From NCBI GenBank assembly GCA_949316235.1, contig OX438745.1, positions 873,001 through 937,000 of the forward strand: a DNA stretch of 64,000 nt, read 5' to 3'. Shown piece after piece: positions 51,040 through 63,199 of this stretch; within the stretch, counting starts at the first letter, position 1, and each line of letters opens with the position of its first letter. The DNA is from Oegoconia quadripuncta. Taxonomy: Eukaryota > Arthropoda > Insecta > Lepidoptera > Autostichidae. Below the pieces are notes generated by a model. The model did no database searches. It was not told the DNA's origin and saw only the letters and a program-made list of their open reading frames with translations. The translations under genes were made by a program, and so were the position numbers.

Positions 51040-51150
51040 GTTGTTAGTTGAACAAGCAGTAGCTTTAAAAATGTAAAATATGACTATTTTAAGTGTACCC
51101 TGTGTACCTACCAAATAAAGCATTTTTTGATTTTGATTTTGATTTTGATC
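51040..51150 (+). repeat. LINE 3' tail
   Basis: GAACAAGCAGTAGCTTTAAA, TAAGTGTACCCTGTGTACCT, AATAAAGC then (TTTTGA)n: the same 3' end as 33880-34215, 5'-truncated. Confidence 0.7.
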
Positions 51151-51159
51151 AAAGTTACA

Positions 51160-52030
51160 AGATACTTTCTTGTCAAGCTTGTAATTCCATTTTCAAGTAT
51201 ACTTTTTAAAATGTTTTGTCATTGTTGTTGTACACTTTTGACGTCTCTTCTCTTCATTAATCGTTCAATTCTTGTGTTTATACGTTCAAGTCTCATTCAA
51301 TTGCGTTGAACGATGAACGGCAGAAGTGAAAATATTGAGCAAACTCAATTCTTTCAACGCGATTCAACATTGAATGATTCACTTTTTACTTTACATGATT
51401 CAATTTGGTTGGTTCATCCAAATTGAAAGTCAGAAGTGTACCCTGTAACATCACCTTTAGTTTAAAGGAGACACATTAGAATACAAACCAATAATGGTGT
51501 CAATTTTGATGAGCCTTCTTTAAAGTAAAATGAATTTTAGACTGGTACTATCGCGTTTTGTTGTACCAGGAGAAAAGCTTCTTAGTTTAGAGAAGCCGCT
51601 TCAAAATATACACTAATATATTATCTGATTACAACAGTGTGGCAATGCGAAATAATGAAATATGGCGGATACTAATATTTAAAAAAAAAATTGACAGACT
51701 GCTATCATATATTGTAAATACTGATTTTCTTTGAAAATTTCTTTGTATGTTAAACATTAGAAGATCGGGTTTTATAACTCCTTTTATACTAGCTGTTGAT
51801 CTGTTTCCTCTCCATATTTATGGAACTAATAATACATGTGCGTACTATCGCCTGCACTCAAAAGTATACCCCTTGTAACAAGCTAGTTTTATTACAATGT
51901 CAAAACATGTCATGGATAGTGTTGTAGGATTTTTGTATACTCATCGCTTGTTCTACGACATAGTTAATGCAATAGAGCTAGCGTGCTACGGATCAAAGGG
52001 TGTAGTTTTCGTTGCGGGCGACTACTAAAT
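51160..52030. other. Stretch without recognised features
   Basis: AT-rich, short frames only. Confidence 0.4.
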
Positions 52031-52038
52031 TATTTATA

Positions 52039-52453
52039 TTGGTTCTTTACCTATGAAATTGGAGGTTTTTTCTTCGTTAATCATATGTACCAATTCCTGC
52101 GATTTTCAAAGCTATATCCAAATTTGTTTTTTATTTGGAAAATGTAGTATTATTTCAAGGTTTCACATGAAATATTTTTTAATTTCTGGGCTAAATTACA
52201 TAATAAAAAAATTTTGAACAGAGATCTTTTCATGTGCTTCCCATAATCATTTCTTAGATTCGCTGAAACTTTGATAAAGCGGTTACTTTTAAAAATTAAC
52301 ACTGTCTATACTTAACTTAATGTTATCCGATAATACACAAAGTTTAGCTAAATTTTGATTTGCCGTTCCCAAAAAAAAATCAAAAATGTTTGTATGGAGA
52401 AATCTTAATGAAATTCTTCATACAAAACGCCAATTTCATAGGTAAGGACCTAA
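52039..52453 (-). mobile_element. TA-flanked MITE (mariner-like), copy 4
   Basis: Inverted relative to copies 1-3: TTGGTTCTTTACCTATGAAA at the left, CCAATTTCATAGGTAAGGAC-CTAA at the right, TA on both sides. About 415 bp. Confidence 0.83.
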
Positions 52454-54940
52454 TATATCATATGGTTAATTGATAACTGAATTATTATACTTTAATGTTA
52501 TAGATGTATTAAATAAACTTATTTGTTCGCACAAAGATAGTTGAAGGGTCGTAGGACGAAGAAGCAAATCACTTAGTGTTTAGTATACAAGGTAAACCAA
52601 CTGCTAAAGTGAGATAAACACGTCAGCACGAACCATTCGCCCTGGTCGGATGATGTAGATAGCAAGCGCGGCTGTCGCGCTCGAATTATCGGCGGCCATG
52701 TTGCTTAACTTCCATAATAACGAACTTCATTGTCATTCGTCGAATTTGATGTCAAAATTGACAGTTGACCATGGAATTCATTACCAAGAATTTTAACGAG
52801 TGCGGGAGATGACATCAACCTGCAGTGCTAGCACAACTTATATGAGGTAACATATATATAGCGACTCGACAATGTTTCTCGTGTCTCAAAGAACATCGGC
52901 CACTTTCCATACTTGTGTGGACCTGACTTCCAAAAATCTTGTCTAAGAATAATTTACGACGAATTAGTTATATTTAGGCTTATTAGGTGTTGTGATATAA
53001 TAACGCGTGTCCTACCAGGCCATGTTAAAAAGTTATTAAGTCAAAACACTTTTGAGGTTAGGATAGGTAGGTAACATTAGATTTCTGTAATTCTGAATTA
53101 TTCTCAGACCGGAAAAAAAAGAAATTATTATCACCAAACAGCCTAGCCGTAATTCTTATCTATGTCACGACATTAAGATAAGCAAGCTATATCGGCTGAA
53201 ACGACGACGACGATGTACCTACCTACTCTAGGGCGCCCATTAAGATCATGCAAGCTTCCATCACAATCATCAGTCATATGAATGACGGAATTCAATCGAA
53301 ACTAGTCTAATGGGCGCATCCGTGGGTAGTGGGTGCCACCTACCAACACACGACATGACACGCGTTTAGTTCCTGTGACGTGACCATAGATAATTGTAGT
53401 TGCTACACGGCGTTCCATTTTGCACAAATAAATTAAATACATTTATCTTACAAAATCGTTAAATGAGAAGATCACGACTGATTATTTTTACCAGGTGAAT
53501 TGATGCTACTTATTTACCTATTTTTCTGTTTATTAAAGTATTTACAACTTGCTAGTAGAAAGGAATATACTTTTTAAATAGTGAAATGAAACGTAAAGTG
53601 GCAAGCAGGTGCGTTCAGAGTATTTGCTCCTAATTACGAACCACAATAAATAATTTACTAAATAAAATAAATATCTTTAAAACATGGCCATGTCTTGATA
53701 TAATCATTATGTATAATGAAGTAACATAAATTCATACATTTTTTCATATATTTTCCATTTTAAGACACCCTCTAGATCACTTCAGGTCCATAGTGGCCAA
53801 GATTCTTTTGTCCTTTCCGTAGCACAGTTTGTCAGATTGAGAAAATTAGCGTCAAGTGATTGGCCCGATGTCACATTCCCGCTAACTTGTGCTAGCGCAG
53901 CTGGTCAGTTGAATGCGGGACAAATTTGTAATTTTATGATTACCTACCTTTTCATTTGTGTGTAGGGCAGGCAGCCGCCTCTATGAATATGGGGAGGTTT
54001 GAAAACAACAGCATGTATAATATGGATGATGTATAATGATTATATATGTTATAACTCACTCTACATTCCTAGAAATTCATCTGTTTATATTTGCCATTCT
54101 TTGTTCGGAGGCCATTTTATTTGACCTCAATCTTTGATACTATTTTTAATTATAAATTAAGTTAAAGAAATCATAAAGAAAACAAGTGGCATATTCTGAA
54201 ATGTCCAAGGGAAAAACGATTGTCCATTTTGTAGCATTTATAGATAAAAGAATCACAATAGACTTTTATCGATACTCAAATTTGGGTAATGGACATTTTT
54301 GTGCCGAACAACTTTTTGAGACTTAAAAGTAATTTTCATAAAAATATTGTTAGGATAGGAATTATTTTACATTTTGTGATAGAATTGTGCCTATTACTCG
54401 TAACTTTCCAGTGTGCTCCAAAAAGAGGAAAAAATGGGTATTCGTCATTTTCTCCTGGACCTTTTAATTGGTATCATTCTAATGAGCGATTTTCTAGAAG
54501 TGTTCCAAAAATTGACGATTGATGACGCCATTGTCAAATAAAACAAGCCAGATACATCGTATCATTTGATCGATTACTTTAAATTAATTAATTAATTAGA
54601 CAGCGTCATCTCTCAGAGTTGATGTGAACTACAGGTACTGATAACATTAGCTGTCCAGACGTAACCTTGTAACAACGGCAGTTCGTGAACGAAATCGACG
54701 TGTGACTAAGTTCACTTCGTTGGTGGTGCCAGTTTGATTTTTGCAATGAACCGGTCCATTCTGAAGTAATGTACAAGTCTATGGATGGTAGATATATTTC
54801 ATCGATCTTAGATTTTTTTGTCTATAGCACGGAATCAGGAACAACAACAACAACAAAATATTAAGAGGATTACAAAGGGGATAGTACAATTTGGCGGCCT
54901 TATCACGTGACGTGGAACGTGACGGACGGAATCGCATTAG
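52454..54940. other. Stretch without recognised gene
   Basis: Unique-looking AT-rich sequence. Short open frames (e.g. 54289-54522) lack splice or family support. No repeats with clear ends seen. Confidence 0.35.
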
Positions 54941-54943
54941 CCT

Positions 54944-55012
54944 AGATGCTTACTGTGGACCTAGATGGCGCTGTGTGTATGTGCAAAGATATATATTTAT
55001 TATTGTTTATTT
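54944..55012 (+). repeat. SINE family A 3' scrap
   Basis: GATGCTTACTGTGGACCTAG, ATGGCGCTGTGTGTATGTGC and an ATT tail; head absent. Confidence 0.65.
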
Positions 55013-55498
55013 ATTAATCAAATTGCAAGAACATTTCTTTTTCATTGTAATGGCGGGCTTCTTTTTCCAAATTCACAAAACCAAATTGCCCGGTTTGTGT
55101 GTGGGAATATCCATATAGGATCTTGTATCATTACACATTAGGTATACAAAGTTCACTGAGCCGGATAAATAGACAATATATTGGTTTTAAGCTTTTGCTA
55201 AGTAGCAAACTTGCCTTTGATTTTTTCGTTTCGGATTTTCGCTGTCAATATTTTGACAGCTATAAGTTGACAGTGCCATCTATTGAATTATTTGGGCACT
55301 ATTTGGATAATCGCTCTTTACATGTGACGTTGATGACACTTGACAGATGGACTCTTGCGCTGTCTTACATACACTGACCCTAAATAGTTCGATAATCTTT
55401 CCAATTCGGATCTGTATCTGTTGTCCTCTAACATTATACGTTAAAGTGAAACGGGCATACTAGTGGCGCATTCGTTTTCGATTACCAAAGTTAAACAA

Positions 55499-55818
55499 TG
55501 TCTCGTGGCTCAATGTAAACAACAATTGGGTTTGCGATTCGGAGGTCGCGGGTTCGATCCCCAGCGGGGTACATGTTTAAGTACTCGGTTTAGTTGGTGG
55601 TAGGGCATTTTAAATGTCCGCCTGGCTAGCTACCACCATCTTATCTAAATCTGCCGCCAAGCAGCAATGTTAATAGCATTGTTGTGTTCCGGTTGTCAGA
55701 GATATGATAGGTGTGTTGGGGTTTCCGGGTCAGTACGCTTCCACCTTCGACCACATCTTCACTTAACATCAGGTATGATTGAGGTCAAGTACCAACCCGT
55801 TGTGCATAAAAAAAAATG
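55499..55818 (+). repeat. SINE family B, near full length
   Basis: TCTCGTGGCTCAATGTAAAC, GCGGGTTCGATCCCCAGCGG, body, CCAACCCGTTGTGCATAAAA. A short deletion near 55708. Confidence 0.83.
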
Positions 55819-55819
55819 T

Positions 55820-56650
55820 CTGACGCGGCCGACCAGTTCATCGATGGTTGACTAATATCATTTTCATATGCGTTTTTCGGCAAATTAGACGGTCTTGGTG
55901 TTTGGATAACAATCCTCGTCGGTGGTGGTTGGTAGGACCGGCCTGAAAACAGTGGCCCATACGGGGGGTATGTACCTCGAGTCGGAAAGTTTATGGAACG
56001 ATTTGGTTCAGTATCAGTAGGAATTATCAGTTGTTTTCTTAAAGAAAAGACACTGATCTATTATATAGATACCTCTACAAAAAAATCGCTTTGAATTTCG
56101 GGATAACACTAAGTTAATTCTGTGTAAAATGAACAGTGTCAAATTTTACCCAATTTTGGGAGCTAACCGTTGTCTCTTTATAAAGATATATCATCCTTCA
56201 TTGTTACTCAAATTGGCTAACATAAAACGTTTTGCATTATTTTAATTTATTATTTCAGGCGCCATGTTGCTTTCGTATTATTTCCTATCGAATACATGAA
56301 TAGTTTGTAATAGTTGCAATAATTGTTAAGTTACATAATTAGTTGTTACTTTAGGACAACATCACCTGTTAAAGATTACAACAGAAGAAATCACTTTTTC
56401 CTTATTTAGTTCCCCTGTCAGTGAAACTTTGCAGTACGATATAATTTATAATAGGTTACGATCATCGACCAATGAAACAAGAGAACTGACAATTATCCTA
56501 GAATATCATCACAAGTCATACGTCAGGAAATCTCAGAACTCGTTAAAACTAGATGGCGCTGATTTAGAACCAGTAAATACTAAGGCCCGTATTTCTGAAC
56601 GTTACTCCAGCAGAGATTTATTTATTTATTTATTCGTTCATGCTTACATG
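55820..56650. other. Stretch without recognised gene
   Basis: No coding segments with family or splice support; no clear repeat ends. Confidence 0.35.
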
Positions 56651-56655
56651 CATAT

Positions 56656-56992
56656 CCGCCTCCGTGGCTCAATGTAAACAACATTGGGTTTACGATTCGG
56701 AGGTCGCGGGTTTGATCCCCAGCGGGGTACATGTTTAAGTACTCGGTTTGGTTGGTGGTAGGGCATTTTAAATGTCCGCCTGGCTAGCTACCACCATCTT
56801 ATCTAAATCTGCCGCCAAGCAGCCATGTTAATAGCATTGTCGTGTTCCGGTTGTCAGAGATAGCCAGTCCCCCAAATGTGTTGGGGTTTCCGGGTCAGTA
56901 CGCTTCCATCTTCGACCTCATCTTCACTTAACATCAGGTGTGATTGAGGTCAAGTACCAACCCGTTATGCATAAAACAAAAAAAAAAAAATA
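56656..56992 (+). repeat. SINE family B, full length
   Basis: CCGCCTCCGTGGCTCAATGT head, GCGGGTTTGATCCCCAGCGG (one change in the B box), body, CCAACCCGTTATGCATAAAA and a long A-rich tail. Confidence 0.84.
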
Positions 56993-56999
56993 ATATCTT

Positions 57000-59235
57000 A
57001 TAGGGTGTAGCTTTAATTAATCTAAAACTAATTAAAAGTGTTTATCTTATTTCTATACTATTTTACTCTTTTTATCTATCCTTATATAATATTTATTTTT
57101 AAATAATGTGCGATAGTGATTGATCAGGGATATTTTGTTGTTAGATTGTTAGCAGTGGTAGTATGATAATTTGTGATATAGTTCATCACATGTTTTATGA
57201 CGATCACGTGGAGTCCGCACGAGGCGGCTGCATGCTTCACGTCACTTGCGGATTCCACGTCATTGTGGAAATCCTGTTATCGGCTTCCTCTCCTGTCCTT
57301 AGGCATCGTTTTTCGTCGTCATTTGGAAACGCGTCGCTGAAGTCGTCCTTCAAATTGGTTAGGTTAAGGTTGAAATTGAGATAAATTCCATGTTGTCTTA
57401 ATTTCAACCTTAAGGTAGGCAAGGGTACGTATAGAGCGATATAGTCACACAAGTGACCAAGCTCTTTAAAGTTTAAAAAAAAAGTTGCCCTTCGCCGTGT
57501 TGATGAACGGGCAAGTCTCACTGCCGGCCTCGTCGTCGTATAGGTTATACGTCGTGATTGTCCGATTTCCTATCCCGAGCGAGTCCCCAATTTTTGTGGG
57601 GATTGAAATGAAGGTAAAACAGTTAGAAGTTCGTACAAATGTATGTTTTTATAATTTTATTTAAAGACCAGCACTAGCGGTCCATATCGATCCTACAAAC
57701 CCCGTCCGTCCATTCCGTTCTCTCGGTCACTCTTACATTCACTCGTTCTCAATTCACTCTTTCGTCCAATCATACATTCTCGCATCCCATAGAAATATGG
57801 AAAGCAGTCTTGACATATTAAGTTTATTTTCTTCATTAGCGTGCTATAATTTGTAATTATTGAAATCGATAGTATTTATTTCCAGCCTTTGTGACAACGC
57901 CATCTAGTTTAAGTGGATAGATCTTCCGACATACGGCTTCTGGAATGGCGATTGGCCTCTTGTTTTATTGATCCATAATTACGATTTACAAATAATGTAA
58001 TTGTAAATTTTCCGAGCATTGCTTTACTTGTCCCATATCACACTGCAAAGTTATCATACAAAGGAAATCCTTGATGTTTTGACTAAATTATTCCCCAAGA
58101 GCTCCTCTAAAGTGAAGGGTCTCGATCATTCATTGAAGTAATTCTGTTAAACAGGTAGAATTGTAGGTGGTATATTACCGGTTCTAATAGGACTCAATGT
58201 TTCCAGAAGTTAACATAGTTATACCTAGTATCAAAATTACATTATGTACCTAAGAACAGGTTGTAGACATCACTAGATGTTGGACTTAGATTGTAAACGA
58301 TAGAATATTTTTGTACCCGTTTCACAATATTGTAGTTTTTCATGTATAGAGTTACTGTCACTTTTGTGTGCAAAACGATTATAATGTCCACTTTACCATT
58401 CATTGCGCTCGTCGTGATGTCCGTCGCTTGGTTCGTCGTGATAAATGCGCAACGAATTGTAAATTGCTCACCGCACCGCTCTGGTCGCTACATAACTGCC
58501 TTTTATAAGTAAGGGCTGGAGCTAAATAAAAAAATGATTTATGCAAAATTCGAGACTTAAGTCTCCTTTTGCATCGATATGGTATCGCTCAAATCATAAG
58601 GATTCAACAGTCGGTCAGTGTCGCTGGCTGTTTAATGAGGATTTCACTGTAATCGAGGTGTGACGCTGACCCTTAGTGTATAAAAATTGCTCATATCATA
58701 ATGCGTTTTTTACCCGTGGTCCTACTGGTTGGTCCATGGGTAATTAAGAACTGTCAGCTGTTGAAAACATGCCCTACAGTGGCCCTTGGTGTAGTGGTGT
58801 CAAATAGTGTTTAAAATTGTTATTAATAATAGTATGACTTTGTAAAATATGAAAAAAAAAAATGAATAGAAGTGAACTGAATGTATTGTACACTGATAGA
58901 GATATGAATTGTTATTCTTTTACGTATTTAATGTGGTAGTTTTTGATTATTTGCACGATAAACGAACGGCCGACTTGTCTTGTAAATAAGTCGGTCGAGT
59001 CTCACACAATATGAATCCGAATTAGCACAAACGGCAGCTTAACGTACGTACCTGTCTACGCTGCGATGACTTTTTACCAGAGGTTTCATCTACAAACTAC
59101 TTAACAGAAAAATTTCATGTTTTTTTTATAGGTTGTCCCGTAAAAACTGTCATCATTAATGAGCCATTGTATGTGGTAAAATGGTCTCGCAAACGACCGA
59201 CGACGTTCGGTCGCTGTTTTTTTTGTTTTTCAATT
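57000..59235. other. Stretch without recognised gene
   Basis: 57237-57521 has moderately GC-rich open frames on both strands but no family match and no splice logic. An inverted pair, AGGTTAAGGTTGAAATTGAG / TTAATTTCAACCTTAAGG, lies at 57361-57416. No gene called. Confidence 0.35.
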
Positions 59236-59238
59236 AAG

Positions 59239-59426
59239 CAGTGTGCGAAGTGCGAGTTTTGTCTCGTTTTTAACTTTACCATCGCGTTTACGAAAAAAGT
59301 CCCTATGAAAAAAATCGTTTTGCAAACTATCCGCTAGAGGCGCTGCACATTTCTCCATACAAATCGTCACGTAAACGTGAACGCGGTAGTAAAGTTAAGT
59401 CGAAATAAAACTCACACTCCGCCCTC
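59239..59426. mobile_element. MITE family H, copy 2
   Basis: CAGTGTGCGAAGTGCGAGTT at the left, CTCACACTCCGCCCTC at the right; about 95% like 27051-27244 by eye, apart from a 6-bp gap near 59285. Confidence 0.78.
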
Positions 59427-59826
59427 GAACCTCCAAAGACAGTCGTTTGCGTTAAAAACAAAAATTTATAAAAATCTCATTATTAATTTCTCAAGGTTGC
59501 ATTTATACCATTCCTTTTTTATTCATATTATTTAGTTGTGAATGTTGGCAGCTAGAAACAATAACTAATGTAATTCCATTTTATTTTAGTGTGTATTTAT
59601 TATATGAAGTGACTCCGTCATTGCGTGAACCAGGAATAAGTGAATACATATGGTGTTTGTTTTTTCAACGTAAAAAGTTTTTCTCGTGGTATTAGTAGCG
59701 CTATTAGTATGTTTTTCTGACTTCAGTTATATTCCGTGTATTTATTCGTCTAAGAAACTGAACATTTGTAGTGAAAATATTTTTTTATAAAATTAAGTTT
59801 TATAAAATAAACACCCTGTGTATAGG

Positions 59827-60657
59827 GTTTAGGATCCGATTTCGAAAGACATAAGCGTAAGCCATTTGTGCGACGCCAGATAATCGTGTGTATCAGAATG
59901 ACGGGTGTACGTCAAAAAACAGTAATTCTATAGGCATGAAAGCAATGTTCTAGCAATCACGATGAAATGTAAAGGATTCAACGTGATTGCCGGTACAAAA
60001 TAAGCAGGCGTTCAAATACTCAATTTTTGTTTTCAAAATAACTTTTAAACCTTTCGCCACATCTCATTCTACTTTTGGTAAGTGCGAGCACATTGCTGGA
60101 ACATTGCTACGCTAAGGTTTTCATATTTAGAAAGTAAGTAATTTGGTCGGATTTAAAATACACCCGTCATTCTGATATCAGGTTGGCGGCTCACTAACTT
60201 TTTGAAATAACTCTAGTTTTATAAAAGCACATTGCTTTAAATTTTACGCACATTCCTCACATTGCTAGAACATTGCTTTCATGCCTATAGAATTACTGTT
60301 TTTTGACGTACACCCGTCATTCGGATGCACACAGATAATCGAAGTGGCATATGAACGAAACGCCATTTAGCGGATGGGCCATTTAATCGAAAAGACAAAT
60401 ATGCGAAAGCCATAAGATCGAATGTACAGTTGTGCGATGAGTTTGAAAATATTACAAATATGTCAACCTAACATCGAACCTAACCAACATTGTCGGGGTG
60501 CCCCGACCCATATTGCTCGCTCGCTACAGATAGAGGTCTGTACATTCGATCTTATGGCTTTCGCATATTTGTCTTTTCGATTAAATGGCCCATCAGCTAA
60601 ATGGCGTTTGGTTCATATGGCACATTTCTCTTATATGTCTTTCGAAATCGGGTCCTA
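59827..60657. mobile_element. Outer fold-back element with inserted TIR element
   Basis: Outer arms begin GTTTAGGATCCGATTTCGAA and end with the complement of GTTTAGGACCCGATTTCGAA. The arms (about 160-200 bp once the insert is removed) contain degenerate GCGAAAGCCAT/TCGAAAAGACA motifs and pair around 60425-60545. The inner element at 59887-60331 splits the left arm. Confidence 0.72.
59887..60331. mobile_element. 445-bp TIR element with 71-bp TIRs
   Basis: TIRs 59887-59957 and 60261-60331 (TGTGTATCAGAATGACGGGT and TGTGCATCCGAATGACGGGT). CAGATAATCG flanks both sides (59877-59886, 60332-60341). No ORF. Confidence 0.8.
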
Positions 60658-60930
60658 AACCTCTTTGTATAATGTTTGATTTTGAATTGGCAAAGCGCAA
60701 TTACGAAGTGTAATGAGTTTGGTTTAAATCGGATCACTTTCGGGACCAAAGTCTGAAATCGATATATTTTCAGGTAACGTAATCTGGTATATCATTGTAT
60801 ATGTGCTTCTGTAATCTTGGTGCATAGTTTTTAGTTCTACCCGTTCGTTTCAATTATAGCCTTATTTATTTAAATGCGAAGATTAGTAACCAATCGTTAG
60901 GGTTGAGCTGTGTCTATACATATACACCCG

Positions 60931-61414
60931 CGTCTAACAAAATTAACCCGACAAACTTTGGCAATTGCACGTACATGACAATAATATAATAATAATATAT
61001 TCATTAAAAACAATAGCCTTAAAAATTTTGTTACCGAGTAAAAAAAATATATGTAAGTGCAAATGAAAGTACAAATTAACAGACTTACTTCATTTCGATT
61101 GTACCTTATTTTATCAATGAGCAAAAACAGGCAACGTTCATATGGAAGACGCCAGACGGGGTGGCGGGACACGGGGGCACAGGGCGCAACCAATCACAGC
61201 AAGTCGTGTGTCTTCAAAGATACCGCGGCACGTGTTTGTGTGTTGTGGCAAAGTGCTTAGAGCGCGCGGCCATTAAGGTCCAACTCACAAAATTGACATT
61301 TCTAAATTTTATTTTTTGAATAAAATCTGTTAACTTTAATGTTTTATTTTTTTCGTAATAGGTACATCCTATACATGCACTCTGCAACGTTTGTCGGGTT
61401 AATTTTGTTAGACC
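60931..61414 (+). mobile_element. 491-bp TIR element family, copy 2
   Basis: Same order as 19110-19600: CGTCTAACAAAATTAACCCG start, TACCGCGGCACGTGTTTGTG centre, CGGGTTAATTTTGTTAGACC end. Same orientation; small indels. Confidence 0.78.
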
Positions 61415-61763
61415 TTATATGTGCGTCCTAGTCTCGGCCGGTAAGCCGGACATGAAGGGAGTGAAGATGCAAATACCTTCGCCATCAGATGCCGATGCAC
61501 AAGTCTCGTTGCTATGTTCTATTGGATTGCCACATCCAAAGGAATATTTTATCTTATCCCGTGGTCCTACTAATAAAACCAAGCAGTAGAATCACGGACA
61601 ATATTGCTGGAGGAAGGGAAGAGACGCACTGTGCGATTGCGGAAGCTAGATCAACTCGTAACATTCATTCGATATTGTAGCTAATAGTTGATTCGATACG
61701 GTGCGCGTGTAAATATATTTAATTTTCACAGTTCTTCCATTTATTTCAATTCGTAATGGATAA

Positions 61764-61932
61764 TGGTATATAATTACACTACCCCGAAAAACGTTTGACT
61801 GATGGACGTTTGATCGAAAGCCGAGCACATTGCGGAGTAGGTTTTAATTAAAGATTTTAACGATGAACAAGCTCAGCAATGTACTCGGCTTTCGATCAAA
61901 CGTTTTTCCGGTAAGTGTAATTCGGTATACCA
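61764..61932. mobile_element. Small MITE, 169 bp
   Basis: Left arm TGGTATATAATTACACTACC...CGAAAGCCGAGCACATTGC, right arm its inverted copy ending TGTAATTCGGTATACCA. The left arm contains a short duplication (ACGTTTGACTGATGGACGTTTGA). No ORF. Confidence 0.68.
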
Positions 61933-62389
61933 TTCATTTGTAATAGAGATTATAAAGCAATAATTACATATTAAAATTTATTTGTAGTTAATTATAAAAA
62001 TGATTTTATTAGTTTAATGGTCAAATGTATATTTTCAATGTTACGTGTGCTCGGTTCATTATTCGCACAATTATTATTTTAAGAATATTAGAGATTTTTT
62101 TTCCGTGTAATTTAATTTTGAAATTGAAAACTGTGTAATGTATTAAAACAAATGTAATCAACTGTTGTTGGTTGGTTGTTAACTTAATTTCGGATAGTGT
62201 GGTAAGTGTTTTATGACAAGGTATTGGATCAAGAATGTTTGTTTGTCAAGGACAAATTGTATTAATAAACTTAATTATTACCTGATATTGTTTTTCTTTT
62301 GATCGTAAACTCACATCGCGTCTTAATAAGAATAATTAGGCAATTATTTGATTGAATTCCGTGACAATAGGTTTGCCTGGAAGAGATAA

Positions 62390-62478
62390 GGCCGTCTAAT
62401 TTGTAGTTTCTATAAGATATTTAAATGTACCCTCAGTATTTAAACAATAAAGCGTATTTGATTGATTGATTGATTGAT
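62390..62478 (+). repeat. LINE 3' tail with (GATT)n end
   Basis: AGAGATAAGGCCGTCTAATT, AAACAATAAAGCGTATTTGA then (TTGA)5: forward version of the tail at 21660-21835. Confidence 0.65.
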
Positions 62479-62712
62479 AGCGTCTACTATGGAAATGGCC
62501 GGTGACCCTACTTCGGCCCCGTTATCTACTCCCTCTTACGAGACCAGCTTATCACGCCCGTATGGGGCGTCCCGATGTACTCTGGTGTTGCAAGAAACAA
62601 AAATGGCAAAAAAAATGAAATACTAAGGTGCAAAGCCAACTTTGCAGCAGAATAAATTGGCAACCCCAAATTAAAAAGACTAGAACACACTCGCTAGCTT
62701 GTAATACCAATA

Positions 62713-63190
62713 TTATAAATGCGGAAGTTTGTGTGTGACCTCTTCACGCCTAAACGGTTGGACGGATTAGGACCTGGATTAACATATAGGCTAACTTGTT
62801 TGCTGAACGGATTTTGATGAAATTGTCCACGCGAACGAAGTCGCGGTTAACAGCTAGTTTCACAATAAATTCCGTAATGTGGTGCCACTTGTTAAATAAA
62901 ATTATAGATGTTATTTGGTGGAAAGTCCCTTAGTCTCCTTTAACGACTCCCACGGGAAGAGACTGGTTAGTTTTATTCTAACTAAATTTACCTTTAGACT
63001 TTCGCCTACATATATTTATAAATAATTTTGGGAGTCTGTAAAATCGAGGAAGATATACTTACTAATACTTATTATAAATGCGAAAGATTGTGTGTTCACG
63101 CCCAAAACTGAGTAGACAGATTAGGAACTGGATTAACATATTGGCAATTTTGTTTGCTGAACCTTTTTTGATGAAATCTTCTTGGCGGAA
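62713..63190 (+). repeat. Two copies of the TATAAATGCGRAAGTTTG-type repeat
   Basis: 62713-62860 runs from ATTATAAATGCGGAAGTTTG to GTCGCGGTTAACAGCTAGT; 63065-63190 starts TATTATAAATGCGAAAGATT and is decayed at its end. Same family as 10450-10641. Confidence 0.55.
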
Positions 63191-63199
63191 AGGTAGTGT

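Noticed and set aside
54289..54522. 77-aa frame resembling a secreted peptide (hydrophobic start, then a basic stretch)
   Set aside because: The hydrophobic segment is not N-terminal, there is no family match and no transcript-like context.
57237..57521. 94-aa minus-strand frame with RRAT and DDEKR segments
   Set aside because: No family, no splice sites, overlaps an equally open plus frame and a short inverted repeat; not supported as coding.
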